Below, piece by piece: positions 53,286 through 64,000 of a DNA stretch of 64,000 bases. The notes beneath the pieces are model-generated. The model saw only the letters and a program-made list of their open reading frames with translations. It ran no database searches and was not told where the DNA came from. A program made the translations under genes and the position numbers. The first letter of the stretch is position 1, and each line of letters begins with the position of its first letter. Source of the DNA: Rotaria sordida (taxonomy: Eukaryota; Rotifera; Eurotatoria; Philodinida; Philodinidae); assembly GCA_905250125.1 (NCBI GenBank), contig CAJNOL010000720.1, forward strand, positions 1 through 64,000. Reading direction: 5' to 3'.

Positions 53286-54598
53286 ATGGCAACTGCAAAT
53301 ATAAAAACTGAAGATGAAGAATATGAACAATGGCATGCAGCTGAAGCAATGCGTAATCCACATCAATGGGCTGATTCTAGTGATGATGAAAATGATGATA
53401 TAGATAATCATGAATTTTTTGATGCACATGATACTGAATTGCATAAAAATCCATCATCTTCCACTGAAGGTCATGCTGAAGCAGAACTTTTACATAAACG
53501 TCTTAATTCACAACTATCTACAGATGAACAAGTACAAAAAAAATCACCAGGTTAGAATAAAATTTCTATTAGATTTTTTGTGATAATTTTTTTGTTTTTT
53601 TCTTACTTTCAGAAGATCCATACTTTATCGATGAAGAATTACTTGCTGAACGTGAAACACTTTTAACAGAAGAAGATAAAGAAGTAATTTCATTTTTTCT
53701 TACTATGACACATTGCTAAAATAGTTGAAAAGAGAATTCTAAACTTTTACTGGTATTAAATTATAGTAGAACAATAATATGAAAATTCTTTTCCTACTTA
53801 AGAATATTCTTTCATAAAATAAATCGATTTCTTCCTAACAGATTATTCACATTTAATCATAGAAACGTCATAAAGAATCGCAAACATCAAAAGAAGAAGG
53901 TAATAATTTATTCGGTCGTGGTGAATATGATCAAGCATTAGAACAATACAGTCATGCATTATCATTTTGTCCAATGAAATATACTCGTGATCGTGCTGTT
54001 ATCTATGCAAATCGTGCAGCATGTTTAATGAAGATGGTATAATCAAAAATATTTAAAAAAAAAACTTTAAATAGAAAAAAAGAATCTTCTTTTTTTTGCT
54101 TTTTGTTAATTCATAGGAAAAATATGAATCTGCTGTTCAATCTTGTACACAATCGATTAAATATGATCCAAATTATATAAAAGCTTTTGTACGTCGTGCT
54201 GAATCTTATAAATCTATTGATAAATTAGAAGAAGCATTACAAGATTATCAGAAAATTCTTGAACTTGATCCAAATAGTGCACAAGCACGAAAAGAAGTCT
54301 ATGTAAGGATGTTTGATTTTTGTTTTTTGTCTTTGTTTAATAATTCTTTTTATTTTTAGATTTTACCCGATCAAATAAAAGAACGTAATGAAAAATTAAA
54401 AGATGAAATGTTAGGTATGTTATATATAGAACTCTTTTCTTTTTTTATTTACAAAAAATTAATCGTTGTTTTTTTTTCTAAGGTAAATTAAAAGAATTGG
54501 GAAATATGGTATTAAAACCATTTGGTCTATCTACAAATAATTTCAAACTTCAACAAGATCCATCGACTGGTTCTTATAGCGTTAATTTTCAAAAATGA
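53286..54598 (+). CDS. TTC1: tetratricopeptide repeat protein 1
   Basis: Six exons (53286-53550, 53613-53683, 53863-54036, 54117-54302, 54360-54414, 54483-54598) give 288 residues, close to the 292 of the human protein. The N-terminal third is acidic ([15 protein letters not shown]). Three TPRs follow at about 113-230: [20 protein letters not shown], then [15 protein letters not shown], then [19 protein letters not shown]. The conserved C-terminal block reads [20 protein letters not shown], then [12 protein letters not shown] and [11 protein letters not shown], which is diagnostic of TTC1. The family binds Hsp70/Hsp90 tails and G-alpha subunits. The ATG follows a splice acceptor without a gap. 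Intact. Confidence 0.95.
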
Positions 54599-54944
54599 AT
54601 GTGATATTTTTCTTTGTCTTGCTGTTTTATATTTAATAAACAAGAAAATAAAATTTTAATCGTAACAATCTTTGTTCCATTAAAATTATCAGTTGTATAA
54701 CAAAATAACATTAATCTTTCACTTTCTGTTTTGTGTAATTTCTCACTCAGTTATAAAAACTAATAAAGAATCGAATCAAGGATGGTTCCCAAATATTGTG
54801 TAGAAATTTCAATAAGCTGCAAACCTGTAAACAATTAAACTTCTTCTAATTATTCTTTGACTAAGATTAATGGTATTTCTTCAAAAAAATAAATAAATAA
54901 ATAAAGCCTGATTTCTACAGATACTTGATACATTTCATAGCGCT

Positions 54945-55165
54945 TAGCCCGGTATGTATCAGGCCTCGAAACGGGCCGCTCGGCCCAATGATTTTATCCA
55001 TTTTTGATGTAACCTTTTCTGAGATTTGGCTCACTCCAGAAGGAGAATAGGGGGAAACTTTTCCACACTACCCCCTCTCCCTTGGTCATCACTTTCTATA
55101 TTTCTTTCGGACCTCGGCCGAGTCATAAAAAATTGGTCCGATTTCGAGGCTTGGTATGCATTTTC
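54945..55165 (-). repeat. dispersed repeat, copy 2, with inverted ends
   Basis: The ends read GGTATGTATCAGGCCTCGAAACGGGCC and GGTCCGATTTCGAGGCTTGGTATGC, an imperfect terminal inverted repeat of about 25 bp. The interior matches the copy at 33070-33235 on the other strand. This pairing of ends and copies suggests a non-autonomous DNA transposon family. Confidence 0.7.
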
Positions 55166-55713
55166 ATTAAAAACTACTTATCAGCAGCACGCATTTAAGG
55201 TATGGATGTGAAGGTAAATAGAAAATCTACGCCCATCTTCATCAGAGAAGCATTGATTGAAAGTCCTATTGAAAACTTATTGCATATAAGTAATAATTAT
55301 TTCAAAAGACAACATTACTTCTAGTGAGATCAAAGCAGACTGCTCTCAGCACTACATCGGATCGTGCGGGGATACTACGTTTTATTGAAAATGCATATCG
55401 CTAAACACTACGGAGTGTCCCAACTTTTTTTTATAGGATTTATATTTTTTAGGAAAGATTATACTGAAAAACTTTATCGGAACTAATAACCAGTCAAAAA
55501 AGCATTCTACGACCGTTCTTCTCATCAGCGATAAAAGATAGATAACTACAATCGTTTTGACAAATGAAAACTGGCATTGATTAATTCAAGTAGATTTTCT
55601 CTGTTGAGTTCTCTGATCGAATTACAATCATGACAACCCCCGAAAGTTTGATTCGTTAGACATAATAGAATGCTATGCCTTTCAATTTTATACATATAGA
55701 ATATATTATAGAT

Positions 55714-55883
55714 GGAAAAAATAGCAGTCACTCACTCATCCACACACACTAGTCACTTTTTTCGTTCTGTTGCGTCACACGATAAATGGATATATGAATT
55801 TTCTCCAATGGATAACGTGCATCAGTGACAGAATGCAAAAAGTGACCAATGAGTGTGAATGAGTGAGTGACTACTATTTTTCC
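55714..55883. repeat. small foldback element
   Basis: The ends GGAAAAAATAGCAGTCACTC and GAGTGACTACTATTTTTCC are inverted copies. The arms, about 65 bp each, contain GTGAGTGAGTG-type words and AGTCACTTTTT/AAAAAGTGACC. About 40 bp separates the arms. Confidence 0.7.
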
Positions 55884-56537
55884 TATTCCTATTATTTTAC
55901 ATATAGTCGAGATATACATCCTGAAGAAACATATGCCTTAGAGAAAGCAGAAAAAAAGCAAACACTTAATTCGATTATTATTGAATTTAATCCAAAACTG
56001 TAACCAAAAATTGAGCATAACTATAGGAGGAATTTTCCGAAAAATCCATAATAGAAGGCCATACCTTTTTATTCTGGGAGCGGGAGGGGGTATTTCCGAC
56101 GATTATTTTCTCTTATCCAATATGGACCTAGAAATTTTGCTCAAAAATAAAAGTTCGGATCTTTATTACTTGCAGATTAGAAGCTACTCTATAAAATGCA
56201 TTATTTAAGACACTTTTTGTCTTTCGACAAGGCACCTCAATTTTCATTTTTCCTAAACATTCATTTTTCAAAAAATCGACAATCGTTTTACGTTGAAAGA
56301 AGTTCTTGTGTAGCTTCACTTGGATAAAAGCTATAGGTTCGTTCAATATTACAATTTGTAGAGAAGTGTTCACTCTTCAAAAAGATTGACTTCGACAATT
56401 GTTAACATGTTCAAAAAGTTTCTCACTACTCTTGAACTATAATAGACATAACATTAACTATCTGAGCAGAAGCTCGCCGCTTGAGTTCATAAGAAGATCT
56501 CGGTAAGACTAAAAAAATTCTAAGAGAATTCGTTTCC

Positions 56538-56830
56538 ATCGATATTTGTGAAGTTTCGATCCAGCTACCGAATAATGGAATTTTGGTGTGATGGCATTGG
56601 GAATATCCTAAAAGTTTCAGCGGAATAGAATGTTCTTTTGCTAAGATATCGAATTTCAAAAAAAAAAATGGTCGTTTGCTTGAAAATTTAATATTTCAAC
56701 AAAGGAACATTCTTCTCGGATGAAACTTTCAAGATATTCTCAGACTTATCCATGGACAAAAACTTAGGTTAACATTCCTTTATTTAATTTTTGGGTAGCT
56801 GGATCGAAAATTCATAGATGCCTATGAAGT
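56538..56830. repeat. foldback element with about 120-bp arms
   Basis: The left arm (about 56538-56653, containing GATCCAGCTACC and AAAGTTTCAGCGGAATAGAA) is matched by the complement at about 56690-56830 (GGTAGCTGGATC, TTCTTCTCGGATGAAACTTT) with several small gaps. No coding sequence. Confidence 0.6.
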
Positions 56831-57257
56831 TTCCTTATAAGCCCGTATTTGAAACGATTACAAAATTCCAGCATTTAAGTCATCTGAAATGCTTTCAACT
56901 GAACACATATCTTGTCTAAAAACGTTCTGATCATCGGTTATTATTTATTCAAATGATTATTCTCAATAAAATTCTAATATTTAATTTTTCGGTAGCTTCA
57001 AAAACTACATCGTTAAAGAAAACTAATTTCTATTATTTTATTTTTTTGATGTCACGTTAACCCATAATTAAATAAAAAAAAACATGACGTACACATTGTT
57101 CAATAGCGACATTTTTAAATGACAAAAGCGTATTGGTTAAGAACATATAAATATTCACTTGTCTCTGGTCGGTCGGTTGGTGTTGAATAACAGAACGGAA
57201 GAGTAAAATACAAAACTTTAATGTGATCCTTTTCTTTTTTTGGTGCTAAGTAACAAT

Positions 57258-60200
57258 ATGGATATTGATATTGTTAATGCTATATTACGATTATGTACTG
57301 AAAAACAAACATGTCTATTCGAAGTACCTTTTCTATGTAATTATTGTCTTGAACAAAATTTATGTACGAATCCTAAATATGTTCTTGCTAGTATTAAAAA
57401 TTATATGGAAATATTTAAAATTAGTCGAGATAAAAATCGTATTGAATTTATTATGCCTGTTTGTATTAATTTTTTTTCATGGTTTTTGTTTTTTTGTCTT
57501 TATTATATTATTTTATAGTTTGAAATATGCCGAAATAAATTTATTGATGGTATTTGTCAAAATAATGATATATTATGTACAAATCTTCATCTATGTTATG
57601 ATTATTTTTATACAAATTCATGTCGTTATTCAATTAATTGTCTATATCCACATATATTAACAGAAAAATATCATAAAACTATACTTGGATCATTAATTAA
57701 TCTTGATTTAGATCTATTAACTAAAGCTTTTCGAGTTTATTGTCAATCTAAAGTAATACAAAAAAAGTTTTTCTTTTATCAATTTAAATTTTATTTATTT
57801 AGAAACATTTAGTATATCATAATTCATCGAAAGTACAACAACAACAACAACAACCAATTATCCATTCATCTTTAATTAATAACCCAACACCATCATCATC
57901 TATGACAAATAATTGGCGAATGATACCAAATTCACAAATAAATGGAAATTCATCGTGGAAAACAAATAATCGATTACTTATTACTTTAAGAACTCTTCCA
58001 AAACAACAAACAATTTCTTCAATTCGTATGTTTTTTTTTGTTAAACTATATAGTTTTTTTTCATCAATTAATAGAAAAGAAAGATATTACTACTGAAAGT
58101 AATCTTTCATTAGAATGGTCCAAATGAGCGGTACTGGTGTATGAGTCATACTTTTACGTCTCTTTCTGTTTTATTTTTCATTGTTCCAATCAATCTCTTA
58201 TGCATATGGGATGTCGGTGTGTGTCATCAGTTCATCCATACTCTGATCTTCAGGATTTCAAAATGCTAAAATTGATTGGAAAAGATATGACAGTCAAAAA
58301 ATGATTCTCAAATCTACCCTCAACTGACACTCATCATTTCGACTCTCGGAAGGAAATTTCCAGGAGACTAACAAAAGTGTTAGAGTTCGTTCTCATGAGT
58401 CCTTCACGTCCGGTTTACTGGACTTTCAACGCATTTTTGGTACTTTAAGAAAAACCAAATAATGAAGTTTCGATCCAAAGTTTAATCCCTGAATACGTAG
58501 TATATTGACTCTTAGAATGAAGGTATTTATATTAATAATTAGAAAGATGGGACATATCCGGAGCAAATGAAAACTCTCACTGTCAAATTAACAAGTTTAA
58601 AATATTAGCGGCTGTTGGTCCGGTTAGAGGGAGATATTCGATCACAAGTTGGGTGTATAGGAACATTAGGATTACTTCCATTGCAACCAGCTGAGTAACT
58701 CAATAGTAAACTACAAGAATCTTTCTGAAATTTATCAATAGTTTCGATGTCTTCTGGAACTTAAGTAGTATCGTATTCAGTTCGAGAAGATGTTCAATAA
58801 ATGCATCTTTGAACTTGATGGTTAATCAGTTGATTTAATAGAGAATAAAAGAGATTAATTCTTCGATAATGTATATTTATGATTTCTTAAACACCAATTG
58901 CAAAAAACTGGTCAATATACCACCAAGTGATGCATCAATGTACTGTAAATTCAAATACTATACGTACAAGTCGTTTTTCACATACATCATATATTATTTT
59001 TTCATTTCGATACTATCTAAATTTCAGAAAGATATCAAAACTATTGATAAATTTCCGAAAGATTCTTGTAGTCTACTATTGAATTACTCAGTTGATTGTA
59101 ATGGAAGTAATCCTAATGTTTCTATGTACCTAAATTGTGATCGAATATCTTCCTGTAACCCAGCCAACAGCCGCTAATATTTAAAACTTGTTAATTTGGC
59201 AGTAAGAGCTTTCATTTGACCCGAATACGTCTCAGTTTTCTAATTATCAACATAAACACCTCTATTGTAAGATCTCCTGTTTGGCACAATATGAGAGTAC
59301 GCTCTCTTTGTATTGACTTATTCTGAATACATATTCACGTTTATAACAATTAAAATAAATTTGATTGATTTATTTTAGCTGAAAAAGGTCTTCAAATATG
59401 TTGGAAACCACCAAAAAATATTCAAACTCATTTTATCGAAGTAATTTTTAGTAATCAAATCAAGTCAGACGGAGGTCCAATACAAACACATAAAATCTAT
59501 CAACATTTAGGTGTTGCACAAGTATTTTATCAAAATTTAGATAGTAAAAAAACAAACTAATTTTGATCAAATAAGATAATTCTTTCATGTATATTTTAGT
59601 TGCTGAACGAGTTGCTCTTCATGGATCAATAACATTTCAATCATTTAGTTTTACATCACGTCTTCTACAACGAAGAATTGATAAACGTCATATATGTTTT
59701 TCAAATATACCTATTGAAACAAATCATATTATATCATATATTGATACTGTTTCAATGCCTTATATGAAAAATAATATTGAATATTATCAAAATGATAAAC
59801 AAATAATTATTGTTGAATATAATGAAGATATTGGTAAAAAAGAAAATATGAAAAAACAAAGAAAAATAATTTTTTTTTGTTTTTTATTTTTTGAAGATTT
59901 TTCAAAGATTTCTTTAAATGTTCGAAATCATCCAGAATGTAATGGATTAATAATTAATTGTATTCAATTATATTATCCAGAAACATTATTAATTGAATAT
60001 GATCAAGAATATTCTGAAGATGATATTATTAAATTATTTGATAAGAAAAAAATTTTTCATATTAAAACTTATTCTTATTGTTCTTTTGTACATTTCTATT
60101 CTCATGATGGTAAGTTACAGCATTCCAAATTAAGAATTCATCATTCAGAAAAAATCAAATTTATAATTTATAGCTTGTTTAGATAGATCAAAGTGTCTAT

Positions 60201-63200
60201 TCTCAAATATACTATAGTTTATTGATTTTACAATTAGATTTAAGGATATTACATAGGTTTTTTTCGGAACTCACATACAGAAGAAAATAACGCAGTGATG
60301 TGAGCATGTCTATCATATATTGCTAAGTATGATAAGTGAATACAACATTCGAGCGTAAAAAAAAAAGGAAAAAACAAAATCATAGAATGAAATGAAAGTC
60401 ATAACTACGTCTTCATTGACAAAGCAAATAGTCAAAGAGATTTTTGACTATTATTCCATCAATGTAGAATAGACTATGAGTCATTGTTTATTTTTGATAA
60501 ACTTCTCTTTGTCATATTCTGAGTCATGATGAGTAAAAAAACATATTATGAAATATTTTAAATCATTTGAAAATACTTCTTCTACATAATGTATGTTGAT
60601 TTAGATAAATTTATAGAAAATTTTGTTTTTTTCTTAAACAGGTAACTTTTGTTGATATGTCGGTGAATGTAAGGTATTTTCATATGAAAAAGATATTCTC
60701 TTGTACATTTTTATATACATTCATTTGATTTGTTAATCTATGACAAATTACTCGAAGATTCTTTTTAAATTAGTCTATGAAAGAAAAAATCTTAAAACTT
60801 ATTTCTCACAACAGGATTTTTGATTTTGATGTTTCCGTGCGTTCGAAATTTCTCCGCCAATTTTGATCGCTAGAAAGCTGTGCTATCTTACTTTATGTTA
60901 TCCGGTAAAGATAAAGAGTCACTTCTAGCAATGTACCATAGTTTATTCTAGCTAGTTTTTCTTAATCATCTTCCTTTTCTTTTTCTTTTCTACACCTTCA
61001 TAGAATTAGCAAACATATTTTACTAGTTTTCGAAAGTTTAGGACATATTCCTTAAAAAAAAACAAAAACCGAAATTACTCTCCACGATATTCTTGACTAA
61101 GGAACCATGTCTGAACATTTCAACAATTAATTTTACATCCGTAGTCCAAGGAAACAGTACCGTAATCCTTCATTCCAAAAAAACGATAGTAGTTTTCTAT
61201 CGAAAAAAAAAATAGGATGGCAGATTTACATTGAAATATCGTACAATTTAATGCAGTAATACACTGTTTTATAGTCGAAATGATCATCCTGGAATCATAG
61301 GTTAGTCATTTGCATCATCGAATCTAGAATAGTAACTAAAATAATGTACATCATTCATTTGTTGCTTGACAACAAAAACTATTAATCTTCTAGAAATAGA
61401 ATCAAGGAGTAGTTCATATATGATCTTTGATTGTATATCAACAATATCTATCACGTTATGTGAGAGATGCAATTTTCTACCTCCATATATACTTCAACAC
61501 TCCTTTTTTGGATCATGTATTACAAAATACAATGATAAATTAAGGCCACCCCCTCCCCTCCCCTCAAAAAAGTCACTTTTCGTCGAAATTGAGATGACCT
61601 CATGGAGATATAGCTCGTCAAATGCTCTTTCATAAATGACACAAGGTTTTACTCAACATCGTTTTTTTTCCGAAAATTCTGGAAGATTTTTATCACCCCC
61701 CTATTCGAAAAATAACCGGTTTTTACAAAAAAACCAAAAATCATTTTTCGTTTTTCTCAGAACGTGGGTTCAACGACGTATCTCCAGCAGAACTCCATCA
61801 CAGTAAGAGATAAAGCCAAATATTTTTTTTTGTTTGAAAGCTTATGTGCAAAGCTAGCGACTCTCGTGGCCCTTTTTTTAAAATAAGCTTTTTTATTATC
61901 ACAGAAGATAACATCTCTATCGGAGCAGCGCGATTTTTAGAGAGGTTTTTTGAGATATTGAACTTTCGCTCCGGTTTTTTCCCCTAAACGTAAGGCTTTA
62001 AAAAAAGAGCCACAAGAGTCGCTGCATTCTGGCACGCTCTTTCAAACAAAAAAACATTAAATGTCTAGAACGAAGACCCGCATAGAAAACTTGGAGATAC
62101 TAAAGAGCTATTTTTGCCCCTCGTTTGGTGCATATCTCGGTTAAACATCATGCTATAGGGCTGAAAATTTGACCATAGCCATGTCTCACCAGCCCCAATA
62201 TATCCTGAAATTTTCATGTCATTTGAATGTTCCTGGGCTGAGAGCGATATTTGAGGGGGGGGGGGGGGTGGCCTTAAGTATGAAGTTTCTATTCGATGAA
62301 ATTTTAGTTGAATCCATATGATAAGAAAAAACAATCGAAGTTTATTCGAACTCTCTCTTTGTTTTTGTTCTTAAATTCTGAATTTAGATCTTGCACAATC
62401 AATTAATAGAACATTTGATAATTTTATACGAGTGATACCAATTTATATTGACATATATTCAGAACATCATTTGAATGATTATTTGCAACGACGACAAATG
62501 GAACTTCAACAAAAACCAGCTGTCACACAGACTATTTCTCCATTAAATGAGACTATGAAAAATGAATCAGTATCTCCTACAAAAAATATTAATCTATCTT
62601 CTATACCTCAACCATCAACACCTATTTTACCACCTCCACCTATTAATCAACAAATAGGTTTGTTGTAACTAACTTCAAAATAAAAAAAAAACAAACATCT
62701 ATATCTATCAATTCTAGAAATTCCTGTAGAACTAAAATCACCAATTAAAGAAAAAATTTGTTCTTCTTCTTCTCCTCCAAAACAAGAAACAATATTATTA
62801 AATTCTCAAGAACAATTAATTGTTGAAGAAAAAAAAAAATGAACAAGTTGTAAATAGTGATGAAGATGAAACAACAGGAAGTGAAGATGATTTTCATGAT
62901 TTACCATCGGATTTTGATAATGATGATTTATTTCTTGATGAAGCAATTGATGATCAAGGTGATATGGAATATCTTCGTAGTGCAGCTAAAAATTTAATGT
63001 CATCATTAACTGAAATGGAAGAAGCTAGTGCAAATACAGAGACAGATGATACACCACATTCATTATTATATGGTGATGATTATGTAATTACAATAAAAAG
63101 TCGTCGTTTTGCATTAGCTTTTCTTGATTATACACAATTTCGTGTTGAAAAACAACGTAATCCAGATAAATTTCGTTTACTTGCATCACTTAAAAAATTA

Positions 63201-63580
63201 TCAAATAATAAAAAACGATCAGATCATATACAACAACAACAACATGATCAAATATTATCATCAACACCAACAATTGAAATAAAAACAAATAAGAAAAAAC
63301 GAAATAAACGTAATAAAAAGAAAAAAAATACGAACAATAATGATAAAGGTATTCTATCATTTTAAATAATACTTAAAATCTTTTAATATCCTATTATTGT
63401 GACACGTATAACATATTTACTCAAAAATTTCAAAGACTACTTTCTATGTTTGTCTTAAAATAGATTTTAAAAATTTGAATCTCAAAAAAAAAAACAACAA
63501 CAAACGAATTTTATTTATTAATAATTATTCGAATTTTTCTTTGCCTTTTTATAGACGATGAAATCGACATGACAAACTAA
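57258..63580 (+). CDS. ZAP/PARP12-like CCCH zinc-finger, RNA-binding protein
   Basis: Nine exons: 57258-57458, 57519-57752, 57803-58025, 59379-59543, 59600-59833, 59897-60109, 62388-62657, 62718-63348, 63555-63580; about 731 residues after a one-base correction. Residues 1-67 are winged-helix-like. Two CCCH fingers follow: C71-C80-C87-H91 and C93-C102-C108-H112, with the NLHLC junction and spacing seen at the start of ZAP (ZC3HAV1) and PARP12. After a linker, about 230-440 resembles the RRM-type repeats of PARP10/14 (HFIEVIFSNQIKSDGGPI, HLGVAQVFY, ERVALHGSITFQSF, HICFSNIPIE). The C-terminal third is acidic (NSDEDETTGSEDDFHDL), then has a conserved-looking TIKSRRFALAFLDYTQFRVE and a Lys-rich tail; no WWE or ADP-ribosyltransferase domain is present. 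Probably an RNA-binding protein. In an 11-A run at 62829-62839 the frame shifts by one base. An alternative exon 58075-58127 would end the protein early (SLEWSK, stop). Introns 3 and 6 are enlarged by inserted elements. Confidence 0.75.
58531..59248. repeat. foldback element in intron 3 of the CCCH gene
   Basis: Left arm about 58531-58755 and right arm about 59025-59248 are inverted copies over about 220 bp (for example AATATTAGCGGCTGTTGG against CCAACAGCCGCTAATATT), separated by about 270 bp. The plus-strand frame at 58869-59177 lies across the spacer and right arm and is not a gene. Confidence 0.88.
61540..62277. mobile_element. TTAA-flanked foldback MITE in intron 6 of the CCCH gene
   Basis: The element runs from TTAAGGCCACCCCC to a run of fourteen Gs, then GTGGCCTTAA. 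Its ends are exact inverted copies for at least 13 bp and sit on TTAA, the target of piggyBac-type transposons (a TA target with one more terminal base is also possible). An inner pair of arms at about 61835-61885 and 61990-62050 (TTTGTTTGAAAG, GCGACTCTCGTGGC and their complements) makes a second nested hairpin. No transposase is encoded. Confidence 0.8.
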
Positions 63581-63871
63581 CAATAAAAATATAAATTCAC
63601 AGATATACACACAATGGTATTAATCGAGAAATGATACTGATATTAAACATTGTTTTCTTTTTGATAAAAGAATTTATTTTTTTTTTTTGTTTTTTGTTTT
63701 TTGTAATTGTTTATTGTATTATATTTATGTGTGAAACAAATGGCAACTATTATAAATAAAATGAAACGTGATATTATAGATAATAGAAAAGAAATTTGAA
63801 AAAATTTCAATAAATATCCCTAATCATATAACAACAAACCTAAAGAAAAACAAAAAAAAAACTCATTCTCC

Positions 63872-64000
63872 TCAAATAACTGGAGTTGTTTTTCGTCCAA
63901 AAAGTAACCAAATAATCAAACCTGAAAGAAAAAAAAATATTTGTAAAATTTATATAATATTTACAAAAAAAACAAAACAACAATACATACCACCTATAGG
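63872..64000 (-). CDS. C-terminal exons of an unidentified membrane protein (partial)
   Basis: The last exon (63921-63872) reads GLIIWLLFGRKTTPVI and a stop after a tttcag acceptor. The previous exon enters from the window edge (64000-63991, PIG|) with a gtatgt donor, intron 69 bp. The phase is consistent. The end looks like a hydrophobic membrane segment with a short basic tail. Too little is present to name a family. It is convergent with the CCCH gene, whose stop lies 291 bp away. Confidence 0.6.

Larger units (their letters stand above)
54599..57257. other. intergenic region rich in inverted repeats
   Basis: No gene was recognised between TTC1 and the CCCH-finger gene. Besides three repeat elements listed separately (54945, 55714, 56538) there are only short frames without family resemblance. 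The last 100 bases carry the 5' flank of the next gene, with a pyrimidine-rich acceptor-like site (ctaag) 8 bases before its ATG. Confidence 0.5.

Noticed and set aside
58869-59177. 102-residue frame in the intron of the CCCH gene
   Set aside because: It lies over the spacer and right arm of a foldback element and has no protein-like features.

Overview
This is AT-rich, intron-containing eukaryotic DNA. It carries animal-specific genes (Groucho/TLE, a buttonhead-type Sp factor, PNUTS, Rab7, TFIIB, TTC1), mostly 50-75 bp GT-AG introns, F-box/LRR and TPR (kinesin-light-chain-like) family members, and many small inverted-repeat elements. Together these suggest a small metazoan genome, most likely a bdelloid rotifer such as Rotaria. 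The species is an inference; the gene models rest on exon phases worked out by hand, and those phases sum correctly in each multi-exon gene except where a frameshift is flagged.

Positions 1-24,600 are gene-poor. They hold the last exons of an unidentified gene, a decayed phospholipase D, two small secreted proteins, an F-box protein, a PDZ-domain protein without its 5' end, a two-exon 109-residue protein, a decayed TPR gene, an intact front-end fatty-acid desaturase with a cytochrome b5 domain, a type I membrane protein in five exons, and an Sp-type zinc-finger factor. Positions 24,600-33,990 are mostly non-coding, with one unknown membrane protein and a complete seven-exon Rab7. Positions 33,990-63,580 are the conserved part: Groucho (minus strand), a 5.6 kb spacer, then PNUTS, TFIIB, TTC1 and a ZAP/PARP12-like CCCH zinc-finger protein with PARP10/14-like RNA-binding repeats, all on the plus strand. 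The window ends in the last exons of a minus-strand gene.

Three points stand out. First, the long introns are almost all explained by inserted foldback or MITE-like elements, several with recognisable ends: an 8-bp target duplication (hAT-like), TA-flanked (mariner-like) and TTAA-flanked. Second, TFIIB and TTC1 are 241 bp apart, and the gap has a poly(A) signal about 60 bp before a splice acceptor that abuts the TTC1 start codon. That is the layout of a trans-spliced operon, and bdelloids are known to use a spliced leader. Third, the ZAP-like gene joins winged-helix plus CCCH fingers to PARP14-style RNA-binding repeats without any ADP-ribosyltransferase domain. Groucho and this gene each carry one apparent single-base frameshift in an A-run, which may be assembly error.

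By role, the conserved genes cover transcription (TFIIB, PNUTS, Groucho, Sp), late endosomal traffic (Rab7) and chaperone-linked TPR function (TTC1). No functional cluster beyond the possible TFIIB-TTC1 unit is evident.
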